From: Ceratodon purpureus
Taxonomy: Eukaryota > Streptophyta > Bryopsida > Pseudoditrichales > Ditrichaceae
Direction: 5' to 3'
NCBI GenBank assembly: GCA_014871385.1
Contig: CM026431.1
Coordinates: 8,553,778-8,617,777, forward strand
DNA length: 64,000 bases
The notes under the pieces are model-generated. The model worked only from the letters and a program-made list of their open reading frames with translations, had not been told where the DNA came from and did not search any database. The translations under genes were made by a program, and so were the position numbers. Below are positions 23,361 to 36,700 of the stretch, one piece after another (the stretch's first letter is position 1; each line of letters starts with the position of its first letter).

Positions 23361-24907
23361 CTATGCTAGACCAAGGAGTCGTTGGACGCCTTTTTGATTT
23401 ACCGGAGGTGTCATATTTACGATGTCCTTGATTTTTTCTGGGTCAGGCAGTTTGCCATGCTTACATACAATGTATCCTAGGATGATACCAGCAAAAAAGA
23501 GAAACATGCATTTGTCGGCGTTCAAGCTGACCCCATGTGCTCGGCAGGCGTCAAAGATTTGTTTGAGATGCTGTACATGATCGGCCATGGTGCCATAGAC
23601 TGTGCCGTCATCTAGATAGATGCGAAAAACCTTTTTAAGTAAGGTCTAAATATAAGTTCCATGACTCTCTGAAAGGTCATTGGTGCGGTCTTTGCACCAA
23701 ACGGCATTCGTTCGAACTGATAAGGTCCCCACTCCGTAGAAAAAGCCGTTTTATTTTTGTCTTGGTCGGCCATGGCGACCTGATAATAACCCGAGAAACA
23801 GTCTAAGAATGAGTACATTTCGTGGCCGGCGACTTCATCTATGATTTCCTCCATGTAGGGTAAAGGGTAGTGGTCCTTGCGAGTGGCAGCGTTGAGTTTA
23901 CGAAAGTCTACGCAGATTCTAAGGGTACCGTTTTTCTTTGGTATAATAACCATGGGTGACAACCAAGGTGCCGAGTCGATAGGAGAGATGAATTTGGCGT
24001 CAAGGAGTTTGTCCAGTTCGGCCTTGACACGGACGGCATAGTTGGGATTCATACGATACCGCCTCTGTTGAACCGGATGTGCATTGGGTACTAAATCTAT
24101 GGTGTGTTCTGCTATCGTACGAGGTATACCCTTCAGATCTTCATGTCCCCAGGCAAAGATATCACTGTATTCATGGAAGAGCTTAATGGCAGCTTGCTTA
24201 ATAGCTGGTGGTGCTTCGGCGTTGATTTTGATGTACTTGGGCTCCATGGCGGTTCCTAAGTTAATTAATTCGACCTTGTCTTTAGCACCGTGGGACCATC
24301 CATTAATTGTGTGGTCTTTTAGCGCTTTAGTGGCAGGAGGGGCCTGTACGATCACTGGTTCGTGAATCTCATTTGTGAAATGAGAGGGTATGTCGAATTT
24401 CTCTGGCTCGGCGGTCAGGCTAGCTAAGTGGATTTCCGCAAGAGGAACTAAATCAGGATCAGCGTGGAGCACTAGAGCTTCCTGCTCTTGTGATAAACCT
24501 TTCAGCCAGCTGGTACCGGCGTGGTGTCTAATCTGCTCTGCCTTGGCCTTGGTAACACAGCTATCGACGGGGACTATGATGGCCTTTCCATGTCTGTGTA
24601 TACGTATTTGGTTTCGGGCCCAATCGTGAATGGCATTCATGTCTCTGAGCCATGGCCGTCCGAGGATCACTGGAAAGTTACTACGTTCTGGCATTTCAAT
24701 TATGACAAAGGTCGCCGGCGTAGTGACACCGTGAGTTGTGATGGCGACTGAGGAGAGTATTCCTAAGGGTGTCACTGGTGCGTCGTTAGCCATTCTTAGT
24801 ATAAACTGGGCAGCTTTTGGTCGAGGTAAGCCCAGATCCTGTCTTAGCTGGTTACTCATTACATTAACCCCGGACCCTCCATCCACTAAGACGTTTGAGA
24901 GCTCGAA
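23361..24907 (-). pseudogene. Retrotransposon protease and reverse transcriptase region
   Basis: The open stretch 24886-23612 starts at the protease (LVDGGSGVNVMSNQL) and runs into reverse transcriptase (LDKLLDAKFISPI, WLSPMVIIPKKNGTLRICVD, FRKLNA, YSFLDCFSGYYQVAM, FQRVMELIFRPYLK). A one-base loss in an A-run near 23640 shifts the frame just before the catalytic motif. The next open stretch, 23588-23361, carries on in the other frame with YLDDGTVYG just upstream of its first ATG, then HVQHLKQIFDACR and GVQRLLGLA. The gene therefore cannot give a single reverse transcriptase as it stands. Confidence 0.88.
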
Positions 24908-26509
24908 TTAGCCGACTTGTATGCGAATGACGGCGGCATCGGGGTCCAAAGTGGTGGAACTAACCTCTACTGTCATGGCGTCCTTGGGCAAGGTGGGCAC
25001 CGTTGCTTGATGTATATATTTATGAAGCTCTAGACTTAACTGTAGGAGGGTGGACAAAGTGATGGTAACATTAGTGTTATCTATGATGTGTTGTAGATTT
25101 GGGAATGCTGGCGATTCCAATTCTTCCTGCAAAGTTTGACGAATCTGGTGTAAGCGTTCCCAATGGTTTGGCGGCAGTGGTTTCCTTGGTTCGACGACGT
25201 GATCAGGAGTTTGTGTTTGGGCGACAGTTTTGGCACGGGTAGATACGGCAGCCGTGGTTATGGAGGCTACCTTGGTGCCTGCTTCATGGACTTCGGAGAT
25301 TGAGACTCCGCCTCTCCGCTGATTCTGTGAGGGATCTATATGCTCCCTGGCGTGGGTGTTGGAATTCGTGGCAGCGGCGGCCCAGCGTTGGCGCAACAAG
25401 GGGCAATCTCTTCGGCGATGATTTAAAGAGCCACATTCCCAACATGCAGTATTTTATGAGGGCTGAAAGGCATCGACACCAATTTCGTCGATTTGGACGG
25501 CTGATGTGGACGGTCTTGGTCGCCTAGGTTCTTCTGGGCGGGTACTGTTATTGGCGAACCAACATCTCCCACCATGTATTTTTCCACAATTGCCACAAAT
25601 TGTGGGGGTATTGCGGGAATCTGAGCGTAGAGTAGGGAGAGGTAAGAGAGGAGCCTGATTTTTATGAAGGGCTCCTAGTTCGCGACTGATGTCGTTGGCA
25701 GCTTCCAAAATATCATGCAGTGTTTTTACTCCGCGAATTACTATGCCTTGCTGAATCCAAGGTAGAAGACCTTTTTTAAACCATTCGTAGAGATAGTCCT
25801 CTTCTGGTTTCTGATTCAGCTTGTCCGCCAATTGTTTGAAACGATCATAAAACTTATCAACCGGTTCGTCCTTGCCTTGTGCAATATTTCCGAGAGCTCT
25901 CAGAATTTCGGAACTGGTTTTAAGTTTCCTAAATTTATATAGAAAACTAGTTTCCATGTCCTCCCAGCTGGATACGGGGTGATCCATTTCAAAGTCAATA
26001 TACCAATTAATATGGTTGCCTTGTAGCGTGGTCCCGAATATGTTTTGTAAGTCAGCGAGGTTGGTAACGCCATTGGTTCTGGCAATGACTTTAAAACGTC
26101 GTATATGCCAGTCAGGGTCGCCGGAGTCGTCGAAGACCGGATACGGTATTTTAGGGAGTTTAGCATGACTGTCATGACTCCCCATGCTGTGCGAAGTGGC
26201 TGCCGTGGGATTTTCGCGAGGAATGGATGCTGACCTTATTGCCTCGGCAGGAATTTGGGAAGCTTGGCCGACATGGTGTATAAGAGGGTCGTCTACAAGT
26301 ACCGGAGTTCTACTGCTCTGTAGATTTTGGTACTGGGCACTCAGCATTTCGATCTTAGCATTTGTAGCGTCGTTTTTTGCGGCTAACTCCGTCATTTGTT
26401 GTCTCATCCATTGTAAGAATTCCTTGGTGCCCTCAAGATCGTCCTCTATGGTAGCTTCTTCTCCTTCGGTGATCCTAGCAGCCTCAGCGGCTACCTTTCT
26501 AGGTGGCAT
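24908..26509 (-). pseudogene. Retrotransposon gag region
   Basis: The start is MPPRKVAAEAARI at 26509. A retrotransposon-gag domain (DPDWHIRRFKVIARTNGV, WEDMETSFLYKFRKL, DEPVDKFYDRFKQLADKL) and a first CNCH-like cluster (CGNCGKIHGGRC) follow. A TAA at 25454-25456 interrupts the frame. Immediately after it, in the same frame, comes a classical CCHC zinc knuckle (CWECGSLNHRRRDC). The frame stays open to a second TAA at 24908-24910, just before the protease. Both stops sit in one continuous frame with pol, so they are simple interruptions of a gag-pol fusion. Confidence 0.85.
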
Positions 26510-26550
26510 GATGAACTATGGTCCGAGTCCGTCCTTTAATCACATCCCAT

Positions 26551-26570
26551 CCCCAGCATGGTCGCCAAAA
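26551..26570 (-). other. Primer-binding site of the retrotransposon
   Basis: Directly inside the 5' LTR, read on the minus strand, is TTT then TGGCGACCATGCTGGGG. A PBS begins TGG to pair with the CCA end of a tRNA. The layout recalls PBSs for tRNA-Asp but differs at several bases. The tRNA is not settled. Confidence 0.6.
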
Positions 26571-27288
26571 TGTTATCTGGGATTCTACAGATGGAGTTTT
26601 GACGCAGGGGCGGGAGCTCGGCCATAGGCTAACAGAGGGTGGATAGAGTGAGGAGCTTGGTCATAGGCGAGCAAGGAGTCAGAGTGTGTCAGGTCGTTAT
26701 GTGACCGTGCGTTGAGGCAGGGGGCCTCAAGGGGCAGAGTGCCGGTGCGTGAAGGGTCGTCTCTGCTGAGATTGTGTCACAGCCGTGGGAAGAGTAACGA
26801 CCACGAGAAGATCGAGGGGTTTGGAGGAAGTTGAGTATATGTTTTGCAAACAGGGAGCTAATACACTTTAGGTGATGCTTTCTTGGATGAGGAGGAAGAG
26901 GAGTCAGGGAGTCTTGGACGACCAAGGACAGTTAGATGAAGGGGCGAGGTGTTGCGAGGAGGCTAGGGTTAGTAGGGAATCAGGCGAGGCAAGCACAAGG
27001 AAGATATGCAAAGCAATGCAAAGAGAGAGGAAGAGTTGGGGACAAGGGAGGTGTATTCAGCTGGTGACCAAGTGATCCAAGTCTTACAAAGAAGGGGGTG
27101 AGTCTGTCCGTAGCCTAAGGCTCCGGCCTGGCTATCTCAGTACAATCAAAATTCAGAGAGAGCTACTACGTTCTAACTGTCTGTTTATATGTTGCCTAAG
27201 TCGCCCTAACTATTCAGTAGAAACCTGAGTTGTCACCGTTGCTGCCATCCCTGACTGAAGTTCGGTGTGGAAGGTTCCTGCGGTAACA
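26571..27288 (-). repeat. 5' LTR of the retrotransposon (right copy)
   Basis: This is 718 bp with the same ends as the left copy. It should hold the element's promoter, read leftwards. ORFs that occur in both LTRs are by-products and not genes. Confidence 0.93.
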
Positions 27289-30200
27289 ATGGCCAATAAA
27301 TCACAAGTTTTGCTAAAGCGAATTGAAGTGAACTTCACATTTATGAACATCTCATGGTATAGCCAAGACAACGTACACTGTGTGAGTGGTGATTTTGCTA
27401 TGCCTCAGAGGAGTTGGTTGAAATTTGGGAGTGATTTGGAAATTTTGTGAATATAGGCTTTGATAATTGTGCGGCCTTAAATCAAGTACACTCAAGTCTA
27501 CATGTTTTTAGTTTTCAAATTTGAAGTTGGACTTGAGTTCTTGCCTTGTGCATGATCTTCTTATGTGTCTTCTTTGTTTGTGGAATGAAGACATTGTTAT
27601 TGCAATGCCATTGAAGAAATTTGAGATTTAAAAGTTCAATGGTCTAATGGTCTAATGGTTTAATAGTTGGTTTAATTTTAGAAACACCTCGATATTTGTG
27701 CTATTCGTGTATTGAGGCGGCAACATTTAAAGACATTGTACATGTCTAAAGTTGGTTTGTAGGAAATACCGGACCATACAAGAGAGGAAGTTCTTTCATT
27801 GTCGTAAATCAAATTATTGTATTTATTTGAACCAATTTCTTTTCGATGAGTTGTATCATATTTTGTCTTTTTGCCTCTTTGTTTTACTTAGCCCATCAAA
27901 ATATGAATTTTAAGGTTGATGATCTTGACTGCATTGTATAAACTTGGTGTTAAAGTTGATAATGCAAATTAGACCAATCACATACAAAGATTTATGCATG
28001 TTCGTGGAATGAATCAACCTTGGCTTTTCATGTAAAGTATAGTCCGTTATTGTGCGTGCATATGTGTACTAAGGATTTTTGTTTCGACTAGTTTTCATCA
28101 TATCTTTAAAAGCCAAATCTGTAAACATGGATTCAAATTTTACAATGTTCATATCCATTCGAATTTGCTACACCTATAATTGGGCTACTAATTTTTATAA
28201 AGGATTTTGGAAAATGAATGAAAAAGAAAGCCAAATATTAAAAATTTGTTAAGAACAATAATCAAGTTGTAACCAAAACATCAATGTGTTATCATATTTC
28301 TCTAGATAGTTAACAAGTATGGAAGACCTTAATGGTTTCTTCATATTTGGTATAAAAGAGATTAGAAGTCTCTAAATTTAAGAAAAATAGTTTTTAAAGA
28401 TGAATTGACATCAAAACTAGTTTTCTTGAATTTAGAGGCCATCAAACTCCTACATACTCTTGAACCCGTAACTATGCTCTACTAACTTTTGCTATAGTAA
28501 TCTAGACTACAACGCATCTAAGAAGAAATGTATATGAAAGAAGTGCTTTCAATGAAAATATTTTTATCGATGTTCACCAAGTAAACCCTGTCAACTAAGA
28601 TCCATTTGAGGTGCATTCAATTATTGGTGTCTATGGAAGTTTGGAATTTAGAAGTATCTCAAATTTGGAAAAACTCAACTATCTCAAGTTTGTTTTGGAA
28701 TCCACCAATCATAGTTATAAGACATCATTCTAGCATTTCGAACAATAATGATATTAATTAGAATATCTATACCTCCAAATTGAAAAAAATGTTGATAATA
28801 TCTAAAGGCCACTTTATACTTGGGGCCAGATTGAGGGCCGGCTCAAACTCTTCAAATTTCAACCAATAGGATTGCTCAATTTTTTCAAATCAGGCCCAAG
28901 GGCTTTATACAAGGTTTCAACCGAAACTTCAATTTATCTTGTGTCATTAGGAGAAATGTGGGGTCTCTAAAAGGCCTTTGAGTTTCCCACGTGCCTAAAA
29001 TTTTGGTGAAACCCGTGCACATTATGTGATGGCACCAATGGTGCCACGTGTTGCCAATAGTGAATTTCGTGGGTCTAGCCAATCGCTGCCAGCGACGGCG
29101 TGTGCCATTGGTCGCAGCGCATTGGACAATGCCAATAGTAATGATGATGTCAAGACTTTAGCTCTTGACGCTGTCAGCGGGCATGATATCCACTAATGGG
29201 ATTACTTAGAGAGGCATGCGTGGGCAGCAAGTTCACTTACCTCGGGCTGTCTTACAAGGCCTTTTGGAGACCCCACATTTCTCCTAATGGGCATCCTATA
29301 TGGCACTGTTTTGGCGCCAAAATGTTTGGGGCCTTAGTGATGCAATTGGAACAAGGTTTCCCTTGGCCCAAAATCCAAACTTAGGCTCGAACTCACGGCT
29401 AGATTGGAGGATGAAGAGATGTTCGATCAAGCTCACCCTCTAGCCAACCTCAGATTGTGTGTAAACTGGGCGTAAACCTATCCACTAAATCAACACAGTG
29501 TACGTTGGATGCAACATTTAAATCGCTAATTCTCAGCCCAATGGCTGTAGAAAAAAGAAAACTTACTCTATGTAGTAAGTCAAAGTAGTTTGATTTGCAT
29601 CTAGAAGTGAAAAGCAAAGCGAAAACTAAGAGAAGCAAAGCCAGAGCTAAGAGAAACAAAGCGAGAGCTGAGAGAAACAAAGAAGATTCACAAAATCAGG
29701 GTTATAATGAAAACAAGCAATCACTGTTTTGTACCTCCAAGCACCCAGTTTAAACAAAACTAATGGTGAAGGAGTCCACTTCCATTGAAAAGAGCCCAAC
29801 TTCTATCCCCTTAAGGTATCCCTTTGAGGTATTTTTTTAAATTAGGAATTTTCCCATCTGATTTGAAACCATTTGGTCATGGTCATGGTTGGTCAGTCAT
29901 TTCCCAAGTCCTTCATTTTGGACCAACCAATGTTCTTTGGTTTTTTTCCTCAATTAGTGAAATTCAATTGGTAATTTTCAATTTCAGCCGGGAATCTATA
30001 ACTAGACGCCATCTCTTCCCGTTTGTTGAATGAATCCATTGCAAAAATAGGGGAAAGATCTATGACAAGGACAAAGTCAGGTTTCTCTATCTCCTGGCAG
30101 TCAGACAGTCAAAGATCCCTCGTTGCTGTGGTGGAACCAATTCTCGAAGGCATCCTCCAAACATCTTGTTTGGTAGCGTCTTGAAATTTCTCCGTTCAGC

Positions 30201-30736
30201 TCCTTCAGAGCCTCATCACATCACCCTGCCCATCGTGGATAAGCATAAGTAGCAGAACTTGGGGCTGATAAAAGAGGACTTGAAGCTGAGGGCGGGTTTT
30301 AATAGAAGGCTAACCACCATATTGCATTAGTAAACGCAGCTCAGATCGAGTCCAACGTCCTTTGAAGCCATGTCCAACAAGACCGAAATAATTCCAGCAA
30401 TACGATGTTCCCCAACTGTCATTTGTTCAAACAAGTACAGTAGATTTCTAGGACTGATTTCCTTGCATCTCGCATCTTGCCAAGCACAAGTTCTAACACC
30501 AGTGGTAGCCAGGATACATAATTCGATACTGACCGGTCAAATCGGTCTATCTGAATCTTCGTTACCTTAACAAATGCTTTTTCAAGAGTATCTGCCTCCA
30601 TGCTCGCAGTGCAATGTCAAAGGGAGCGTGTCTAAAGGAAATAGCAACAACCATTCTACTCTATCCAAACGATGAGCTCACTAGGAAGAAACTCAATTTC
30701 GAGGCTAAAGACTAGGTACCCAAGATTTTACTTTCA
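27289..30736. other. AT-rich intergenic region right of the retrotransposon
   Basis: I see no gene. A 33-35 bp inverted repeat lies at about 28947-28979 and 29256-29290 (AGGAGAAATGTGGGGTCTC and its complement), with weaker similarity outside it (28830-28945 against 29290-29420). It may be an old foldback or MITE-type element of about 600 bp. Confidence 0.5.
28820..29420. repeat. Diverged inverted-repeat (foldback-like) element
   Basis: The best-kept part of the arms is 28947-28979 against 29256-29290, about 33 bases with two differences. The outer parts show scattered matches such as GGCCCAAGGG and AAGGTTTC. No coding capacity. The outer ends and target duplication could not be fixed. Confidence 0.45.
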
Positions 30737-33700
30737 CTAATACGACACATAGAGAACTGGAACAAGACCCTGTATCTTCCCGTCACGCCCGGGCCTTTTC
30801 TTCCTCACCTGTAGAACGACAAAATAGGGTGTTAGTAAAGTTACAAGTGCACTTCAAATCAACATACTGTACTCTCATCCAATACTCTGGCGTGATAGAC
30901 ACAGCATGGGTCAAATCAGAACAGCTCTTCGAAGCACCCGTAATAACCAAGATGTCGCCAACAAAACATCTTTTCTCAGTTACTAAAAATCATTTAATGA
31001 TTGAAACCTATGTATATCAATCAGATATACATAGGTGGTCAGATATATCGCCAGAGGTCAGAACTACGTTGAGCTGCAAATTATCAGGGTCAGAGACGAA
31101 CCGAGAACCACCCATCGACTTCGTATTCAATCTCGAGTTCCTCCCCTGCTGTCAGATTGAGCTGCAACCACAAAACCCGAACAAAATCCATGAACATAGA
31201 GTTAAAAACGTCCTGGGTTCTAATAAATAAAAAGTATACATCTAGTGCCCTGATCTACTCACATAATGCCCACACCGTCAGATCTAAGAACGACTTCGTG
31301 CTTTACCATTAATACATCAAAAGATTATCAGGCCTATTACTCTCACAATTCCATGCGTGACAGTGATTTGGCTGAAATCATAGTTTGACCACATTTTAAA
31401 ACACAATAAAGGTCTCTAACATACCTCCTCATCGCCACCGGCAGTAAAATCATAGAGTGCTTTGCCGAATTGAGGCTCTTGACGATCATCACTACCCGCA
31501 TCAACACTCATTCGAGGAGAATCCCGAGTAGTGCTATCAGAGTTCATGGAATCGTTTCTTGCTGATGTAGCAAACTTCCGTCCAGATGTCTGATCAAACA
31601 TGTTAACGATCAGCGGAATGTCAACGATGCCTTGACTTACAAGTCAAACAGGGGAAGCCATGGTCGAAATTAAAACCATATCAACAAAACATGATGTGCA
31701 AAGTTTCAGTCAAGCGTGAACGTTGGAAATGTGCAATATTGTTATGGAGTTCTATGCAACTGGAGAGCATGCTCTTTTTGCTGCCAGAGCTCCGGTATTG
31801 TCGATGGTATAAGCCAACACTAGCTCAACAGAAAGTTCAACCAATCGGTCTGGCTCCAACCTCCCAACCCTACAGCCTGCGTACTACAGAATCTATCTAA
31901 TGCCACTGATAACGTTAAGAAAGAGGAGCGTGGACAATTCACCATTAGAAAAACACAAATAACATTAGAGCCAGAGAAGGGAATCATTCTACCTTTGGTG
32001 ATTCCGATTTTGTCGACATGTCTCTCATGCCAGAAGTGACTGAGGAGTGTCTGTGGGTCTTGTGCTCATCCTCCTACAAGAGAAACGAAACGGAGATATG
32101 CGAGGTTGATTAGTTGAGTAGCTTCCGTTTCACAACAATGTTAAGATTCCAAATTTGAACAAGGTTAGTGAGGGAAAGCTGCTGCCCATGGCTCTCCACA
32201 AAATCCTAGTCGATCACACTACATTTAAAGAACCACGCAAACCTCACATTAGTCCACGACGGGTAAAAGCTGATGAACAAGTTCAAGGCCAGTTCGAGAC
32301 ACCTCATAACTCTGAAAGCACACAAACCCTACGAGGGAATAAAAGGTGAACTATAGTTCACGTAACCAAAGTATCAAAATAGCATACCCGACGTGAAGCA
32401 TGGCCTCCGGTGAATAATCCTCCAGCAAAGCGAGTACTGCCATGCCTCGATGATGCAGCTGAATCTGGTGATGATGAGCCAGATGATCCCCCTTCGTCTT
32501 CCTGCGAAATACAAGTGCTCTCATCAGTAAGAGGTGACTATTATAGATGACACATTCATAAAATTTGAAATCGACACAAAGTTGACTACGATAACAGTCA
32601 TATAGGACCAATAGTTAGAATAGAAACATAAACCAACTCCAGCCCTGTGAAGTCAAGGTGAGGTCACGATTACCGAGCTATCAGAACCATCCAAAAGTGT
32701 CTTAGCCCACATATCATCATAGGAAACAGAAGGTCGTGTTTCCTCTTCTTCTGACGAGTCGTCCCCTGGAGCATCAGTGCCTCCACCTTTCATGAATGCA
32801 TTTACCTGAACTCACAATAAAATTAAACCGTTCAAAATTATCGCTGCAGTCGAGACAATTTGTCAGAAAACAACATGAAGTTGTGGAACACATTACACCA
32901 TCAGAGAGTGCCTTGCTTCTCAAAAGAACGCGGCCAGATGAAATTTACTTGGGAAAGTTATGACCATGCAAACAGAACAAAATTCTGGATGACAGCATCC
33001 ACCACAACACCGGAAACTATCCACAGCACAGGTCTCTGTTAATGTTGCCAAGTCTTAATTCAACTGTCACTTAGCAACCTCTCCAGATCAGGAAAGTCAG
33101 CAGTAAAAGAAAAAGTCTAGAAGTACAAGCGTACCCTCTCCACGCCAGGTTGATTGTTCCCCCACTCTGAGGTCACATTCCCCTCATCACCAGTATCCAT
33201 ATTAACAGGAGGGTACTCCACACCGCGACCAACTCTAGCTCCATCAAGCAGATCTGATATTCCAGTAGCTACAGCAGGGTCATTGTAACCGGCATTTGCG
33301 TCGATCCGGTGCTCATTGCGGTACAGATTAATTAGCTTCGCGCTGCAACAGACAGTCATACGACATCCACGTAAGAAAAAAAAATCACAAATACCAAACT
33401 AAAACCATTCCTCCCTCAGTGAAAGGCCTTACACCCGCCAACTCAGAGAAGCCTCGACACCACCTTCATAGATTTTAAAGAGAGAAAAACCCCAAAGAGT
33501 TCCATGAGACAGCCAATATACATCCACGAGTATTGTACGCTCGCAACTACTTGCAAAATCGATAAAATTCTTGATTACCACTGCCTCCAATTGATAACAT
33601 CACCGCTCCCTTAAGCCCATCAGATGGCCAAACTGAACCTCTAATAAACACATACAACCATTGAAGAACGCCACGCACTAGCCCATCGATTCATTACCTG

Positions 33701-36700
33701 GTGGGCCCCAAGGGCAAGTACTTGGAGCGGGGAACAAAACAATACAGTGACACAAGGTCCAACAGCCTCTCGTGAGTATCATAGAGTCTCTTCAAGTCAT
33801 CGTCAGTCCACTCTTGTTTAGCGTTGTCATGTTGCCTCATGTCCCTGCATCATTATACAACACCCTTAAACTTTCAACCATTAAAGTGAGCGAAACCTAT
33901 GATGCGCAGCGGAAAGAATACCTAATATGTACTCGGCAGATAAGACAGAACATACATTTCACTTCCTCGATGAGGATACCAGAGAACAATCAACCTCCCC
34001 CTCATCAACAGAAGGATCTTTGCAAGAATAGGCTACTTACTTAACAAATTGATCCTGCCCCTTGTACATCTCATCCAAAACCCTCAGCATCGGGGCAATG
34101 ATGGAACTGAGACCAGTTCCACTCGCCCCTTGGTCCTCTCCGTTGGTAGCCTCTGCACCTATCACCTTTTCTCTAGTTCTTCCCTGAGCAAGGGTATGTA
34201 AAAACTCGTAAATCTGAATCCTATACGGCTCACCGGATCTGATTGCCACAGTCACAAGAGCTTGTGCTGCAATGATGCGCACCTGTCATACAAGACCCTT
34301 GTAAGTAACACTCTTACCCGCCGACTAGACAATGGAGCAACACGAAAACACAATGAAAGTGCGTCAAATAAAGTATCTATGCGCACAAAATTCCACGATA
34401 TCTACCTCCCAGCTGCCACTGATGGCACAGCGTTGAAGACGGGTAATTGCTCCTGCAAGTGTTGGATTCCTGGAGCTCGCAGCAGCCACCATCTTGTCAC
34501 CGTCGAGCATCATAAGAGCTGTGCTGGGAGAAGTGGCCGACTCCCAAGCGTACTCTCCTGCCGCATAATTTGCATTCTCACCGAGAAACCACACCTGATC
34601 ACTTCCATCAGTCAAAAAATAACGAAGTAGGTCTGTACCCACCAAAAGAGAATTCAAAGTGGCTTTGCGTGTCTGTCACCGAAATTCAAAAATCGAGAAC
34701 ATACTGGACGTTTGATGATCTCCCCGGCTTCGAAGAAAACCTATTGTTTGGTAGCAGAGAAGAGTGACGCATAACAAAACACATGCTCATAGCCTTTCAA
34801 ATATGGTTTGCTTCCTCAGGTATTGGAACAACTAGACTCCAGAATTCAGGCCTAATCCAGCCTAAAAAGGGCAGATACATACCGCAGCTTGCACCAGCCG
34901 TTGTAGAGCAATAGCCGATTTTGGATCCGCACGGTCTGTTGCTCTCCCTCCGACCATCTGTAGTGGCTGAGGTGGTGGCAGATCAAGCACAACTGTAACT
35001 GCCTCTAAAGCATTATGCTTTCCGTCGGCTCCTGACCCTACAAGGCATGTCTGTGCAGATGTAGTTTGTTAGCTGGTGCACACACAAGTCCCAGTAACGT
35101 CAGGTAGAAGACTCCAGAATCAATTGTCAGCTCACATAGAAATATGCAAATCAAGTACCTTCCACAGGAGTTGTAGCACGTCTGAGTCAATTTTTCCAGG
35201 AACCTTTGTGGCGAATAGCCTCGATATGTCCAGCAATATTACTGCCATCTCCGGAGTAGCCTGCACAAATGATGGTCGAGCTCAATCAGGACCAGAACCA
35301 ATCATGCAAGAATCTGTAGCCAAGGAACATGAACATTGTGTGCATGTGCTGAAGTCTTGAGCTGTCGGAAATAGAGAAAAGTGCACTCTTTGAGGGTTCC
35401 CTACAACTGCTCACTGCTGCGGTCCACCGCTTGAACTGACTGCTACACATCCAATAGGAAAGGAGCTGCTTGAAATTCAAGCAACTATTCTTTCCTTCCT
35501 TGAGGAATGTGCAGCTGGTCAGAAGTGATTACAGAAGGTAGAAAAGAAGTTGACCTTGAATCGCGCGTGGAGAGTGAGCATTATATCGTTCAGCAATGCT
35601 GCTGGCCAACCAGGATCGGCCAATTCACCAGTGATGATCGCCTTTAACTCCTCAACAGGCTCATAAGGACTTTGCATCCATATCAAGGCTTTGATGGCTG
35701 CAGCTCGGACGTACACACACTCACACGCCGTAGTAGTTCTAACGCCCTCTATGAGACTTGCAAGCATGCCGGCAATTGACTCCTTCCCTGCCACAGACAT
35801 AGAGACTGTCCTGCGATGACCTGCAGACACTAAAAAAATCAGTCCCCCCAAAACCTGCCACGAAAACGAATGTACTAACAAAGACCAAGAGAAACGTCAG
35901 TGTTCCCGTCATTCCAGTTCCAATCGAACATGTTACCTGATTCAGAATCTCCAGCTTCATCATCCCCCTTGTTAATATCAGCGGTAGGATTGACCATGTC
36001 GTCTTGTTGAACGATATCATCAACAGTATACCCACGAATAGCCACTGCAGACGCCCTACTCTTTCCGAGCTCCTGAACAATCCGCACAGCTCCATGGAGC
36101 ACGGGTCTTGAAGAGCTCCTCAATGCAGATTCTAGTCTACGGACCCCCAATGGCAAGCATATCAGAACACCATTGGCCTTAAGGTGCATGCCAGATGGTT
36201 GTGAGTATTAAAAATTTAGACAGTACTAACCAGGTCAAAGAAAGGGCTCCACTTAGAACTGAAGCCCAAGAACTACATATTAAGCTTCGTCGAATGATAA
36301 AAACCAACCATAGAAACGAAACCATATTATGACGCGACTCAGCAACTCTTCCTGATCTCTCATAAACCCGTAACGCTGAGGATTGTGCGCTGATTAAAAT
36401 CAACTGTTTGGGATTCTAAATGCAGGCCAAGCTTGCCACGTATGGTTACGACAAAGGCACTTTGTCCTGTGAATGTCTCGGACCCAACGCAAGACAATCA
36501 GCATTGTGGGTTAAGACAATCAAAATTTTGGGTTTGAATCAGCACAGCCAGTATGAATAATCTCACCTCCGCATGACTAACTTAATGAGGGGTTGGGGCC
36601 TCCGTGGCCTCGGGGCCTGACGATCTTTGGGCCCTCTTGGTGGTATCCCCTCTTTCGTAGCGCCATCTTTTCCCGCTCCTCCACTCGCATCCTTGGCTGG

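Larger units (their letters stand above)
17820..27288 (-). mobile_element. Ty3/gypsy-type LTR retrotransposon, 9.5 kb, with a downstream accessory ORF
   Basis: Two 718-bp direct repeats bound the element (17820-18537 and 26571-27288). Each starts TGTTATC and ends GGTAACA on the plus strand. Transcription runs on the minus strand, so the right repeat is the 5' LTR. The order gag, protease, reverse transcriptase, RNase H, integrase is that of Ty3/gypsy. The integrase ends in a GPY-type module and I see no chromodomain. The protease motif LVDGGSGVN and a sense ORF between integrase and the 3' LTR recall the Tat/Athila group. Flanks ATGGG (left) and ATGGC (right) could be a 5-bp target duplication with one change. 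The polyprotein is broken in several places, although the LTRs look identical by eye. Confidence 0.92.

Noticed and set aside
23361..25456. The gag-pol stops as a programmed recoding system
   Set aside because: Three stops and a frameshift at unrelated places, none followed by a clear readthrough context, look like decay.
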